Assembly: GCA_003586115.2 (NCBI GenBank)
Contig: QVOM02000112.1
Span: forward strand, 50,962,212 to 51,026,211
DNA length: 64,000 bases
Direction of reading: 5' to 3'
Source: Salvator merianae
Lineage: Eukaryota; Chordata; Lepidosauria; Squamata; Teiidae
In this document: positions 13,212-24,884 of the stretch, in pieces
Position numbering within the stretch: position 1 is the stretch's first letter
How the letters are laid out: each line of letters starts with the position of its first letter
Notes under the pieces: model-generated
Told to the model about the DNA's origin: nothing
The model's input: the letters and a program-made list of their open reading frames with translations, nothing else
Database searches by the model: none
Made by a program: the position numbers and the translations under genes

Positions 13212-14310
13212 GGCCTGTTTGCACTTGTAACTAGTGTGTGTCAGGAACGCTCACTAGACACGTGAATTTGCACCAAAGGACGGCCGTAGCGACCGGCAAC
13301 GGACCTCATCTGCTGCCGATCCCTACCACCGCCAGACAAGTAAAAAGGTGTCCGAATCCTCACCTGAACCTCAAAGTGAGCTTCAAGTGAGGATTCATTC
13401 GCACTTACCTTGTCAACGACAGCAGCGGCCATCTTCTGGGCAATCAGCCCACCCATCACGCGTGTGTGATCTCACGATCATGCAATGCATGATGGGGAAT
13501 CCTTCGCAAGGCCCCAGTTGGGCCCACGCCGCCGTGATTGGGCCTGAGACGCCGGATGGGGCTGCGCCCTGTCTGGCATTTCGGTGCCCGATCACAGACA
13601 CGAAGGGCAGTCGCCGCGGCAATGGCCTGCGAGCATCAGGCTGCTGCCATGGCAACCGGGAGGCCAACGCAATGCGCATGGCAATGACGCGACTCGTGCG
13701 TGCACACTGGGACCCTCCCCCCCCCATAGCGCGATCGGGCCTTCCTGATGGAGGCCACAGCGCCCCAATCAGGCTCACCCAGCCTCATTGGGGTGATCAG
13801 GCTGCCCCAATCAGGCCGGGCGGGCCCAATTGGGAAGGCTCGATCGTGCTACGGGGGGGAGAAGTCGAAGTGTGCATGCGCGAGTTGTGTCATTGCCCTG
13901 CGCACTGTGCGGGCCTCCTGGTTGCCATGGCAGTGGCCAGATGCTTGCAGGCTGTTGCCGCAGTGACCACCCTTCATGCCCGGCAAGCACAGCCCCATCC
14001 GGCATCCCAGGCCCAATCAGGGTTGCGTGGGCACGACTGGGGACGGCGCAAAGGGGTAGGCCCCATTGTCCACCGCGTGTGTGCACGCGCATGGAGAGGC
14101 TGTGGTCGCCATGGCAGCGGCCAGCCACTTGCCAGCCACTGTCATGGCGAGCATCAGGCATGGATAATGGCGTTCGCACTCGCGAATGCCATTATCCAGC
14201 CTCAGATACATTTTCAGGCCAATAGTGCAGACGGTGTCTGCATGATGGGGTCTGTTCCACGCTAGAATGGGCTAATTAGCCCATTCTAGCATGGGAAGTG
14301 CGAACAGGCC
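13212..14310 (+). mobile_element. G-family transposon, long GC-rich copy, 5-bp duplication
   Basis: TIRs GGCCTGTTTGCACTT and AAGTGCGAACAGGCC are flanked by CATTG (13207-13211, 14311-14315). The 1099-bp interior is GC- and CpG-rich, unlike the other G copies. A perfect 30-bp palindrome lies at 14261-14290, just inside the right TIR. A 305-codon frame is open at 13348-14265 but has no recognisable domain. Confidence 0.85.
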
Positions 14311-15138
14311 CATTGTCCATCTCCTTACAGGGATAGGAGAGAAAGGAGCAGGCTTGCATTTTCAGAGTGGGCTATGGTGCCCAGCCAATGGTGGAACAGG
14401 GTATTGCTCAAGTCAAAGTATAACTTCCACTATATCTTCTCTTTTGTTAAAAAATCAAACAAAAATCAAATGGTTTGATGGCATTAAATGGGAGAATGCG
14501 GCGGAAACCAGGAAATATATGCCAGGTGCTGTGCTCTCTTCCCATCTCAATTGTGACATTCTCACGCTCCTGAGTACAATGCCCACAACAAAGTCTGTCC
14601 TTGGATGGGATGAAATGGGGAGTCCTCCCTCTATGCACCGAAAAAGTATGGTTTCCTCCCAAAATAGTCTACTAGCATGTTTTTACTTTACAAAATAAAA
14701 TGGGTTAACAATCTGAAACAGGATGAGAACTCCAAATGCAAAATAGTCCTAATTTGGGCAATTTAGACCAAAAAAAAGAATGGAAAGGCAATATTTTATC
14801 AGGATAGTCGGAACTGAAAATGGCCTGTAAATTGATTAAATGCCATGTCTGACCATGCCCTACAATGCAGTTGTGGCCTTTCCAATAAATTCTTGGGATA
14901 GTGAGCCAGTAACCCATATAAATTGCTATAATGGGAAATCAGGTAATGGTGGCGGGTTTCCCATAATGGCTCCCCTTATCTGGACATCTGCTGGAAGCTT
15001 CTGAAATAAATTTGAATTATATAACCGGAAGCCAGCCTAGCAACAAAAGTAACAAAGGAAGCGAGGCGGGCGCTTAGCTGGCTTTCTGGTTATACCATCC
15101 GACTTCATTTCAGGAGTTTCCAACAGGTGTCCGGATAA

Positions 15139-15416
15139 GAGGAACGGTGGCGCAGAAGGCTAAGGCACTGATTTTTCAACAGGAGGATCGGAGTTCAAGG
15201 CCCTTGTCTGCCGTGTAGAGGGGATGAGCGCTCTCTACTGGCCTCTAGCTCCAGTCAACCTAGCTGTTCGAAAGCAAGTAATTGCAAGTAGATAAATAGG
15301 GAGCACCACATTGTGTGATGCGGAAGATAGATAGATGTAAGCCTTCGGGCGAAAAATAACCTTGTAAGCCGCTTTGAGTCAGCTTCGGCTGAGAAAAGCG
15401 GGGTATAAAAACCAAG

Positions 15417-15449
<33 letters not shown>

Positions 15450-15520
15450 TTCCTCTTCCTCTTCCTCTTCCTCTTCTTCTTCTTCTTCTTCTTCTTCTTC
15501 TTCTTCTTCTTCTTCTTGCT
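15139..15520 (+). repeat. tRNA-derived SINE with an expanded (TTC)n tail
   Basis: A pol III type promoter is visible: box A TGGCGCAGAAGG at 15148-15159 and box B near 15190-15202 (gagttcaaggcc). The tail contains gtaagccgctttgagtcagc and a stem-like aagcggggtataaa, then about 100 bp of (TTC)n with CTTCCT interruptions. It interrupts the R element 11817-15594. A clear duplication at its ends was not found. Confidence 0.8.
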
Positions 15521-15597
15521 ATGGGAAAGGTGGCAAGAGGCAATTGCAGGATCTTCTTTAGATCTGCACTGAATTTTGCTATCTGGAGGCAGCCTTA

Positions 15598-16257
15598 GTT
15601 TGCACTAAAGTATTGTGTGAATGAAATGTGAAACTCAAATAAGAGCATCATTTATGAACCAAGAATTTTCTAAGAAATGGATTTTCAATTGGATGGAACA
15701 GTTATCAGCAAAGGGCATATCTTATATAAAGCTGTAGCACCTGGTCAACAATCCATCACATTCTCAAGCTCTGCTGAAGCATACTGGTGATAGATCGGCA
15801 GAATGGAAAAGAGTAGAATTCTGACATTTCATATTTTAATAACCTCTAGTTGTAGCCTGAACAAACAATGAAGCACACACATATGCAACAAATTCATTTG
15901 CCAAGCCAATACACGCTGTTATTTTCTATTTAAGATCACTAAACATTTAATCTGTTCAACCTGCCTAGTGCAACTTTGGAAGTTAATGACGCTTTGCACA
16001 AAATCTATTTCTATTCCTTATAGATCTATGCATACCATTGACTTCCAAAATGTGAGTTTACACGTTCTCAGCAGGAACAATAACTTCAAATGAAGCTTTG
16101 AAAAACTAAATTAATTCCAGCCCTCTACAAGGTTTGTTGTGCCTTACCTTTACTGTCAAATAAAGCAATATTTCATCTGAAGCAAAGGTCATCTCAGAAC
16201 AAAGCCAATCTAGCGGTTTATTTCTTTAACTGCACCTATTCAACAAAAGCCTGAGGG
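15598..16257. other. Intergenic, nothing recognised
   Basis: AT-rich unique-looking DNA without repeats of the families above. Confidence 0.55.
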
Positions 16258-16605
16258 ACTTTTTGCACCTACCTGTAAGAACATCCCATGCCATCTACTG
16301 GAATGCTGCATCCAAGTCCAGACACTGCTGCAGCGGTCTTGAAGCTGTCTGAATCCTCCCCTGGCTGTTCCCGCTGTGGATAATTTAAAAGTTGTCCACA
16401 GGCTTACCTGAAGTCCAAGGAACAGCCCAGGAATGGTGTCTTTGTACCTCTTTCAGTGCCATGCAGTGAGGGGACATGCAGTTCCTGGATCGCCCTGTGA
16501 AATCTGAACCTGAGGCTCAGACTCTGCAATGACAATCCATTCCAGTCATTTGCATTTTGCATGCTGCTGGAACAGAATGGGGATGTTTCAGCATGCAAAT
16601 GTAGG

Positions 16606-17136
16606 GGCCTGTTCACACTTTTCACTAGTGACCGTCTGCATACTCATTACTGAAGAACGCCCACACTGCATGGAGGCCCCAGCAATCAGGAGTGGGCTAC
16701 AGACACTCCCAATCGCTACTAACTGTGGAGCACAAAATTGCTGGACTGCTCCTGGTATGCAGCATTCGCACTTTCTTCTGGGTGCGAATGCTGCACAGCA
16801 CTGTGTGATTGCAGCTGCAGCTGCAACGCATTCCCAGTCACCATGGCAGTGACCAGATGTTTCCCCAGCCGTTGTCATGGTGCAGGCAGCCAGCATTTGC
16901 ACAGCTAGTGCTGGAAGCCCATTTCCAGGATGTTCCAGCACTTGCAATACAAATGGCTGCCGCACTGCAAAATCTGTTCCATCTTGGAATGTTCAATTCT
17001 GAACATTCCAAGATGGCAGGTGCATTAAGGCCCTGAATGGCCCCAACCTATCTTGATCTTGACCGGTCTGGAATTGTCTGCATAGAAAATTGTCTGCATA
17101 GACAATTCCAGTCCATAAAGTGCAAACTAGGCCATT
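16606..17136. mobile_element. G-family element(s) with an inverted repeat
   Basis: The left end GGCCTGTTCACACTTTTCAC is at 16606. Possible right ends are at 17032 (attaaggcc) and 17133 (aaagtgcaaactaggcc), so two overlapping or adjacent copies may be present. An inverted repeat with 17-bp arms (16979-16995, 17000-17016) and a 4-nt loop lies inside. A partial further copy may occupy 16258-16605. Confidence 0.65.
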
Positions 17137-17137
17137 G

Positions 17138-17300
17138 GCTGCATTCACAAGGAATAAAAAAAAAGAGCACCTTTGAGTGACGTCTGCCCCCTCAAGAGCA
17201 TTTTCAGTTAGAAAAGGTGGATTACATGTGGGATGAGAACATGAGTCCACGTGCTACCATCTCTAAGGCCCTTTTGAGCCTCTTTTTTGCTACTTATTAA
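17138..17300 (+). mobile_element. Partial T/Q-type element
   Basis: Starts GGCTGCATTCACAAGG and contains gagcacctttgagtgac and gggatgagaacatgag, as in the T copy at 49.1-49.8 kb. The right end is not found. Confidence 0.5.
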
Positions 17301-17542
17301 CTCAACCTTCCTTATATTAAACAGATTTTTAATAGAATCCAGATATCCCTGTTGTTCCCCCCCTTCATATCTTCCTCCTTGCTTTTGAAAAATGACTGGC
17401 TGCACACCTGCAGGTCTCGCTCCTTTCAAGTGTCGCTCCACCAATACTCCACCCCCTCCTCTTGTGATCTCAGGCATTCAGTTTTCCTTCTTTTTTTTCA
17501 GAACTAAGCTAATCTCTCAGTTTGTTTAAATGGAACTATTTG

Positions 17543-17985
17543 GGTCTGTTCGCGCTTACGACAGTATAACGTTCTAATTAGCAGGGTTCGGGCTGGCCAG
17601 GATCACTTTTGTCAGCACTGGAACAGTTCACAAGCTGACCAGCAGGAGGAGCAGTGCGAATGGGAATGCACTAGTTAGGTACTGGGTCCAAACCCAAAGT
17701 CCTAACCTGGGTCCGAACTGTCTGATGGCACCTGCGTGGCCATGCAGTCCTCGCCCCACCGCCATTCCACACCAGGAAATGGTGCGAACGCACCTTTCCT
17801 GATCTGCATCTGATCGCGCAAGTCAGCTTGGAGACTACAATTTATCTGTCCACCAGTTGGTAGGCTTCAGGTGAGCATCAGGTGGGCTTCAGTAGGTTTC
17901 AAGACAGCTGGGGCTATTTGCAGGTGCAAATGCGCTATTCCAGTGAGTGTCCTGGAACATTCCTCTCGCTAAGTGTGAACAGGCC
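17543..17985 (-). mobile_element. G-family transposon, inverted relative to the 10.8-kb copy
   Basis: Left end GGTCTGTTCGCGCTTA and right end TAAGTGTGAACAGGCC. The interior matches 10823-11331 in reverse complement (dozens of bases around ggttcgggctggcc and ggtttggaatggc). The 5-bp duplication is no longer recognisable. Confidence 0.8.
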
Positions 17986-18354
17986 CTTCAACACAAAACA
18001 TCAGGCTGATTTTTTAAGAGAAGCCAGAATTTTATGCTGGTTTTAAAACTGGTTCCTTCTTGATCCACAAGTAGTTATGTCCACTTTCCGAAAGGTGCCA
18101 ATCTGAAGTGTATGTTGTTTTCAGACAAAGAAATTTAGAGAGAGAGAGATAAAAATATGCTTGACCCCTAAGAAACAGTGTTCAAATGCAGTTTGCAAGA
18201 TAAGCATTTTACTGGGCTGTTTGCAGGAGGATCCTGTATTACTCCAGTAAATTATCTAAAAATCCCAAATTTACAAACTACCCACACCACTGGTCAAATC
18301 ATATCACACCAATGTCATGCAACTGTGTGCAAATGAAAAAAAAAAAAAGTTGGT

Positions 18355-18358
18355 TATT

Positions 18359-18402
<44 letters not shown>

Positions 18403-18412
18403 TCCCTGGTTT

Positions 18413-18468
<56 letters not shown>
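18355..18468 (+). repeat. (TTTC)n microsatellite running into the gap
   Basis: Over 100 bp of TTTC units with one interruption (ttccctggtt), broken by unknown bases. Its real length is unknown. Confidence 0.97.
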
Positions 18469-18681
18469 NNNNNNNNNNNNNNNNNNNNNNNNNNNNNNNN
18501 NNNNNNNNNNNNNNNNNNNNNNNNNNNNNNNNNNNNNNNNNNNNNNNNNNNNNNNNNNNNNNNNNNNNNNNNNNNNNNNNNNNNNNNNNNNNNNNNNNNN
18601 NNNNNNNNNNNNNNNNNNNNNNNNNNNNNNNNNNNNNNNNNNNNNNNNNNNNNNNNNNNNNNNNNNNNNNNNNNNNNNNNN
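18469..18681. other. Assembly gap (213 N)
   Basis: Bases are unknown. The gap sits between a long microsatellite and a GC-rich minisatellite, both of which commonly stop assembly. Confidence 0.99.
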
Positions 18682-18850
18682 GGCCGGGGCGAGGAGCGGG
18701 GCATGCGCGCTCGCTGGCCCCGCCCACACGCATGCACGCTCGCTGGCCCCGCCCACACGCATGCGCAGTCGCTGGCCCCGCCCCTAGCCCCGGGCGTCAA
18801 AATGGCTGGTCGCCCCGGGTGGCAAAGCGGCTCGCTACGCCACTGCCTCC
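18682..18850. repeat. GC-rich minisatellite and hAT-type right end
   Basis: About three units of 29-30 bp with gctcgctggccccgcccac and acgcatgc are followed by cgccccgggtggcaaag and CTACGCCACTG at 18836-18846. The last part equals the right TIR of the element at 36168-36441. A (CTC)n run then continues to about 18876. The left half of the element is lost in or before the gap. Confidence 0.7.
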
Positions 18851-19191
18851 TCCTCCTCCTCCTCCTCCTTCTTCTTCATGTAATTGGCTTGGGAACGCTT
18901 GATTTCCATTGTCCAGATCTAAACAAATGAAATAGTTTGATAAGAATTTTTTTTAAGGACATGTAACTGGAATTTCAAATTTGCAGGGTAATGGCTGTCC
19001 AGTTCATAGGCACCAGAGCAGAAAAGGCTCTCCTTTTGGTGACACTAATTTCATAGCAATGCAAGCAAGGCACCTTAAAATGTAGCTTTCAGGACAAACA
19101 TTTTAACAATATGCCATGCGGAAAAGTAAACTACACCACCACACCTGATCATTCCTTGTGAGGGAATTTTTTCTAACTCTGATGACTACAT

Positions 19192-20392
19192 GGCCGTGTT
19201 CCAACATGACATTTAATTAGTTTACAGGGCATCTTCAGTTCCTGCTGGCCTGACATGATCTTGCCGTTCCGTAGTTTTTCTGGACTAAATTGGCGAAATC
19301 CAGAATACTTTGTATTTGGATTTAATGTGTTCTCAAGCCATTCCAGATCGCTAGCCCGCTTTACTTTGCGATGTGAGAACGGGGAAGGAGACTATTTGGG
19401 AGGGACCGTACTTTTTGGGGGGCCGGCAGAGGGAGGGCTTCCCATTTCGTGCTGTCCAATGACAGACTTTGTGGGTGGGCAGGAAGCACAGTAGTTTCCT
19501 CTGCCTCCATTATCCCCCCTTCCATCGCTGCCAGGAGAAAAGAAAACCATTATCCTTTTTACTTCCCTAAGCTGCGGTCCTTTCTCTTTCTTTATCCCCC
19601 ATTAGACACTGCCAGAAAGAAATTAAAGGCTTCCTCCACTTCCATCTGCTGATTAAACCAAAAAAAGAAACTGTGCCTCTCTGGGGTTGCAGTCCTCTTG
19701 TCCCAACAAAGAGCCCACTCAAGATCAGTTTTGCCGTCGGCAGCACACAGCTAAATAGTGGGGACACATGCTGGTGCGAATGTCTCAGGGGGAGATGAGG
19801 CAGAGTCCATTTCCTGGCCATGAACTGCACTATCATGATAATAGAGTCCCCCCCCCCGTTCCCTCCCCATGTTTCCCCTTCTTCACGGACCTCTTCCTGC
19901 TTTTGTGCTACTTTTAAATTGCGCAATTGCACAAAAGTGCACTTGCAAGGGAGCAGAAATCACCATCTGCCCTTTAAGAAACTTAATTGTGCTGTACACA
20001 TAGTTTTAAAGTTCTGCTTGTACTTTAAGCAGGCTGTAGGGGGATGAAGGAGCAAATGGTGAATGACTAGTAACGATACCAAGTGAATCCATGTTCTGAG
20101 GCAGCAGCAGGGACATACGGAGAGTGGAGCTTGAAATTCCTGCTCCTGTGACGTCAAGATTTGAATGTTGGGACTGCAGCCAATCACTGACTGGACAAGG
20201 AGGAGAATTTGACGAGGGGTGGAAGCAGAAAAGGTACTGTTTCTCCGTGCCAAGCACAGGAAACATCAGTGTGAGAATGAGCAAGTACGAATTGAGTCCA
20301 TGTTAAAATGTAACTATGGGAACGATCAGAAGATGAATTCAGTCCTTGTACTCTTCTGATATGGATTATATTTACAATATCGGACCATGGCC
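19192..20392 (-). mobile_element. H-family Harbinger-like element (copy H2)
   Basis: Ends GGCCGTGTTCC (left) and CGGACCATGGCC (right), flanked by CAT (19189-19191, 20393-20395). It is inverted relative to H3. A full CRE TGACGTCA is at 20149-20156 and CCAAT at 20180-20184. No transposase frame; length 1201 bp. Confidence 0.85.
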
Positions 20393-20395
20393 CAT

Positions 20396-22824
20396 AGTTA
20401 TTTTTCTAAAAATAATTCCACCTTCTGTTAAACACTTGGGGAGACAGAGATCAGAATTCAAGCAAAGAGGTTTGCTAAATGTTTGTTTTTTAAAGCCTTA
20501 AGAAATTAAGGCTTTCTGTAGAAGTAGGTTAAGATTTGGAAAAGCCAATCAACAGATCAAAACAAGCATCTTCAGGGCACTCCTCTTGATCCTTAAAATT
20601 CAAATTTCTTTGACATTAAGTCAAGAGATCTAAAGAATGGGGAAAATGTCATCATGAATACACCAAACCTCCTAAAGTGTATTGAAATACCATATTTAAA
20701 ATGTTTATTGCATTTCTCAGGTCTGCAGCTTTAATTTTCCACAGCTAGAGCAGTGGAGTCCAAATGCAGCTCTCCAGCTGTTCCTTAACTACATTCCAGT
20801 GGCTAAGGCTGGATAATTGTAGTTGGAACATCTGGAGGGTTGCAGCTGGGCAAGATATGTTTTTCAAGAATGTCCTTATAGATTTTGATGTCACAAGATG
20901 CCTAGACTTTGAAATGTCAAGTTGCCATTTTGCTAATTTAACTGACTGCTTCTACAACAAGTGGTAAAATCCAACTATAAAGTTAATATATAGCCAGGGT
21001 TTCAGGGGGAACCAGGTATTAGCCAGAATAATACTGCCCAATCAGTAAAATAATATGTATACTAGCTTAAAGCAGAAAGCATCTGAAAGTTTTACAGATG
21101 ACTTTGTTGATCTCCACAGACCTCTGGCAGATTTGGATAATGACTGTTGTGATTATAAATGCTTAAAAAAAACCTTAAGCACAGTTTGACATTCAACGGA
21201 GAGCTGTTCTTTGTTTACTTATGGAAATAATCTTGTTCCAGTCACACAGGGCCAGGTACAAAGTACTGCAACAGGAGTCCCAGATGTGGAAGAAAAGTTA
21301 TTTTTCAACCAAAGACTTTTCAGCGGAGGGGGGAATATTTTGCCTTTTTGTGCAAAGCTTAGCCAAATCGGTCAAGCCTATCACTTTTCACGGTTTCCCC
21401 TGTATGGTTTTGTCACTTTTACCACATGAGTTTAAGTAGCAGAGGTGATTAATGTCGACACATTCCGTTCTGCTTAAGATGCGTAGCCCAGCTCTTTCCA
21501 CAACTGAAAAACAATACAGGCTTCTCATTTTCCAGAACAAAGGCAGGAAACATCCAGAGAAGCAGCACCACCATGGGATGTTGGGAGTCAGTTTATTTTA
21601 TTGTTTCAACAGATTGCATTGTTGATGCTGTACCGAAAGAGGCTGACATATATATACTGCTATTTAAATGTCAGAGCTAATACAGAATGGTAAGCAAACA
21701 ATCCCCAAATCTCCAAGAATGGCCTCACTTAAAACTTTTTATATAGTTTTTAAATCCCCATCTTTGTCATCATCATTACCCTTCTTTAATATTTTTTAGA
21801 ATAATCCAGAAATATTTAAATATATTCAAAATTATATGATTTTTGAAGTGCACATATATATATTTACAACTGGGGTTAAAATGCCCTTAGAATAGCTTCT
21901 GAACCATATTAAAACATCCTATCACAAAACGATCTGCTTTTGGAATATACAGGAAGATTTCTGCCATCAAGTGTTTCAGTCAAGTACTACAGCTGAAATT
22001 CAGTGGCTCAACTGTTAGCTACCATTTTTGTTTTCCTTTAAGAGTTTTAGTAAATGCAGACAGCATCTTGGTTTTTTTAAAAATCTGTTTATTAATTTTC
22101 TCCAATATACAATACATGCATAAAAATCTCCCAGTGACAGCCCTCACCCCACGCCTGGTTGAGGTAGGTACCACATTACTGCTACTTGTTACTTAAACTT
22201 CTTCTAAATTCTACAATAGATACTTATAGTCTGGGGTGTCTATGTTCCATTTAGTTTTCATGGTATTTAAGAACACTGACCAAACAGACACCCAATCTGA
22301 GGTTCCTGTCTCCTCCTTTAATGCAAACAGCATCTTGTAAATATATTGGAATCAAAAATGCACATTGAAACATAGGCCATGGCATGTCTCCATTTTGCAG
22401 GTTGGATGCTTTTGAAGGAGCCCCAGCATGGCCACTCTCCACACCCATCCCCCCGAGGCACCTGGGGAAGGTGGCAGTTCTCTGGGGACCTGTCAAAAGG
22501 GCCTAAAATGCCGTGCATGAGGAACAACTCTGAGGTTGCATGGAGTCACAATCAAAACCCCGTAATTATTTCGGAATAGTATTTGATTGAGAGATATGAT
22601 CACAGTGCTCCTGAAACAGTCCTGGAATACAGACCCAATATCCCAGCCTTAAGGTATTATGTTGCTGTGTGACATGCTAAAACGCAGAATCCGGGCAAAG
22701 TGAAATAATCCCATGAGTGCTTTTTGTTCCAGAATATCCAAAAATAGCAGAACAGGTGAGTAACGTCTGGAGACAACGTGAGTGTACTCCCCACTCACAC
22801 ACTTTCAGGAACTGCTATTGTTTT
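20396..22824. other. Intergenic, mostly unique-looking
   Basis: AT-rich with no gene. The stretch 22075-22520 starts like a LINE 3' region (tttattaattttctccaat) but could not be assigned. Confidence 0.5.
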
Positions 22825-22915
22825 AGTGGGTTCTTTTTAATCTGCTTGTACTGTTGCCCTGAGACCTTCAGGTATAGAGCAGGATAAAAATACAAATAAA
22901 TAAATAAATAAATGA
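22825..22915 (+). mobile_element. L2 3' tail with (AAAT)n
   Basis: Reads gccctgagaccttcaggtat, agagcaggataaaaatac and then an (AAAT)n run, the usual L2 end. Only the tail remains. Confidence 0.75.
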
Positions 22916-22964
22916 GGCCTGGTCACCTTGCTGCAGCTTATAGAAACAGGCCACAGCGACTCAG

Positions 22965-23174
22965 AAGCTGTGTTCAGATACAACAAAAGGGACGCCTCAG
23001 AGGCACCTCAGAGACACTAGTGTGTGGCACTGTCATGTCCCCAACTGTCTCTAATCCACCTTTTCTAGCACAAAAAGAGGAGGGGAGGGGCAGACTCGTG
23101 TGTCAACAATCTCAGCTCAAAGCTGTCTCTGAGCTGCCTCAGAGGTGCCTTTTTTACCATTTGTGATCATAGCC
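22965..23174. mobile_element. Q-family short transposon
   Basis: Ends aagctgtgttcagatac and tgtgatcatagcc; body with cctcagaggcacctcagag, ctaatccaccttttctag and gaggtgccttttttacc. Homologous to 30266-30478 and 54574-54771. Confidence 0.75.
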
Positions 23175-23562
23175 TGAGATGACCATATATGTATATATAT
23201 CAGCCAAATCTGCAAGTCTGGTTCATCCAAATCATGTTTTGAAGGTTAACAGTATGTAATACAAATTTAACTGAATTATATTTGTTTCCGTTTCAGGAAT
23301 GACAAAAAATTATAGGCATTTTTTCTAAGTTTTCTAAATATAGCTCCTTTAGGGATTAATTCTATGGCCGTGTCTGCAGCGGGTTGGATTACCCATCTCT
23401 GATCAGTGCAGGGCAGGATAGCCCACACCATCATAAATACTCTTTGTATTCACAGCAAAAACTAGGTTGCTTCTCATGCACCTTATATATATATATATAT
23501 GAACATCAGAGCATCCCAAGCTGTGTTTACACATCGCAAAATAGCTGCTCAACAGCGTCTTA

Positions 23563-24716
23563 GGCCGCGGTCGGACATCGTCAATGTAATCCGTATAGAA
23601 GAGTACACGCAGTGAATTCGTCTTCTGGTCATTCCCACAGTTACAATTTAACACGGAGTCAATTCGTACTTGCTCGTTCCCACACTGATATTTCCCGTGC
23701 TTGGCAGTACCCTTTCTGCCTCCACCCCTCATCAAATTCTCCTCCCTATGCAGTCAGCGATTGGCTGCAGTCCCAATGTTCAAACCTTGACGTCACAGGG
23801 GCGGGAAACTCAAGCTCCGCTCTCTGCATGTCCCCACTGCTGCCTCAGAACATGGGTTAACTTGGCAGCATTACTAGTCATTCGCCATTTGCTCCTCCCT
23901 GCAGCCTCTGTCTACCGAAGCAGAACTTAAAAACTACGTTCACTTTAAAACTATGAACTTTAAAAAACTAAGCTTTTGAAATGCACAGTTCTGCTATCCT
24001 GCTGTTTCACTTTAACTAAGCTTTTGAAATGCACAGTTCTGCTATCCTGCTGTTTCACTTTAACTAAGCTTTTGAAATGCGCAGTTCTGCTATCCTGCTG
24101 TTTCACTTTAACTAAGCTTTTGAAATGCGCAGTTCTGCTATCCTGCTGATTCACTTTAGCGCAACTGCGCGGGAGAGGTGCATAACAAAGGGAAAAAGTG
24201 GGAAGGGAACGTGGGGGGGCTCTACTATTTTTAACTGTGTGCTGACCAGGCAAAACTCCAAACAGGCGCAGTTTATTTTTTCCTTTAAAGAGCAGACGGA
24301 AGTGGAGAAAGCCTTTAATTTCTTCCTGGCAGGACCGCAGCTTAGCGAAGAAGGAGGACGATTTCTTTTCCCCTGGCAGCGAGGGAAGGGGGGATAATGG
24401 AGGCAGAGGAAACTAATGTGCTTCCTGCCCACCCACAAAGTCTGTCATTGGATGGCACAAAATGGGGATCCCTCCCTCTGCACGCCCCCCAAAACAGTAC
24501 GGTCCCTCTCAAATAATCGCTTTCCCCGTGCCCACAGCACAAAGTAAAGCGCGCTAGCGATCTGGAACGGCTTGAGAGTTCATTAAATCCGAAGACAAAG
24601 TAATCCGGATTTCGCCAATTTAATCCATAAAAATTATGGAACAGCAAGATCATGTTGGGACAGCGGGAACTGAAGACGGCCTGTAAACTGATTAAATGCC
24701 GTGTCGGAACGCAGCC
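23563..24716 (+). mobile_element. H-family Harbinger-like element (copy H3) with a 4x48-bp array
   Basis: TIRs GGCCGCGGTCGGACATCG and GTGTCGGAACGCAGCC, flanked by TTA (23560-23562, 24717-24719). The sequence is almost identical to H5, differing mainly in a 48-bp tandem array (23966-24157) and a small deletion after it. ATTGG, CRE and a GC box lie at 23760-23808. Non-autonomous. Confidence 0.9.
23966..24157 (+). repeat. Four tandem 48-bp units inside H3
   Basis: Units start at 23966, 24014, 24062 and 24110, each beginning aactaagcttttgaaatg. Differences are few (cacag/cgcag, gtttc/gattc). H5 has a single unit at about 34468-34515. Confidence 0.95.
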
Positions 24717-24884
24717 TTAGAGACAGAAGCATTGGCACTTGTGTTCTCATTTCATGTCTAATCCACCTTTTTTACTGAGCCTGTGTCCACACAGGGCTAA
24801 TAGTAGTAGGGATAGTAAGAAATGATATTGGAAAGAAAACTGCCAATATTATAATGCCTCTGTACAAAGCAATCGGTCATTATC

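Larger units (their letters stand above)
11878..14859 (+). mobile_element. H-family element, old copy, itself interrupted
   Basis: The left part (11878-12765) resembles the 5' half of H3/H5, including cagtcagtgattgg and the cacccccaaacagg block, with a TA/TG microsatellite at 12000-12170. The right part (about 14560-14859) has the H block around acaaagtctgtccttggatg and the end ggcctgtaaattgattaaat...GCC. Between them lie the CR1 tail, 48-bp repeats and the G element 13212-14310. TIRs are degraded. Confidence 0.7.
11817..15594. mobile_element. R-family Harbinger-like element, invaded by H, CR1, G and a SINE
   Basis: The left end GGGTGCCTCCAGAC at 11817 and right end TCTGGAGGCAGCC at 15594 are inverted repeats flanked by the same 3-bp TTA (11814-11816 and 15595-15597). 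Unique R sequence (11817-11877, 14862-15138, 15521-15594) lines up with the continuous copy at about 30660-31072. The rest is inserted material: H copy 11878-14859 and SINE 15139-15520. Family assignment from TIR plus 3-bp TSD is inference; no transposase is present. Confidence 0.8.

Noticed and set aside
13400..14200. CpG-island promoter
   Set aside because: The CpG-rich block is bounded exactly by transposon ends with a 5-bp duplication and has no gene next to it.
13348..14265. 305-codon open frame, the longest in the window
   Set aside because: It lies wholly inside a G transposon, in GC-rich DNA where other frames on both strands are also open, and shows no domain, signal or conserved motif.
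15148..15202. tRNA gene
   Set aside because: Box A and box B belong to a SINE head; the sequence continues into a SINE body and does not fold as a full tRNA. The same reasoning holds for the heads near 25.2, 37.7, 50.0 and 62.4 kb.
18299..18902. Several long open frames across the gap
   Set aside because: They consist of unknown bases and translated TTTC repeat.
23960..24253. Repetitive protein with a 16-residue repeat, and a CRISPR-like look
   Set aside because: It is the 48-bp tandem array of H3 read as codons. The units are contiguous with no spacers, and the genome is eukaryotic.
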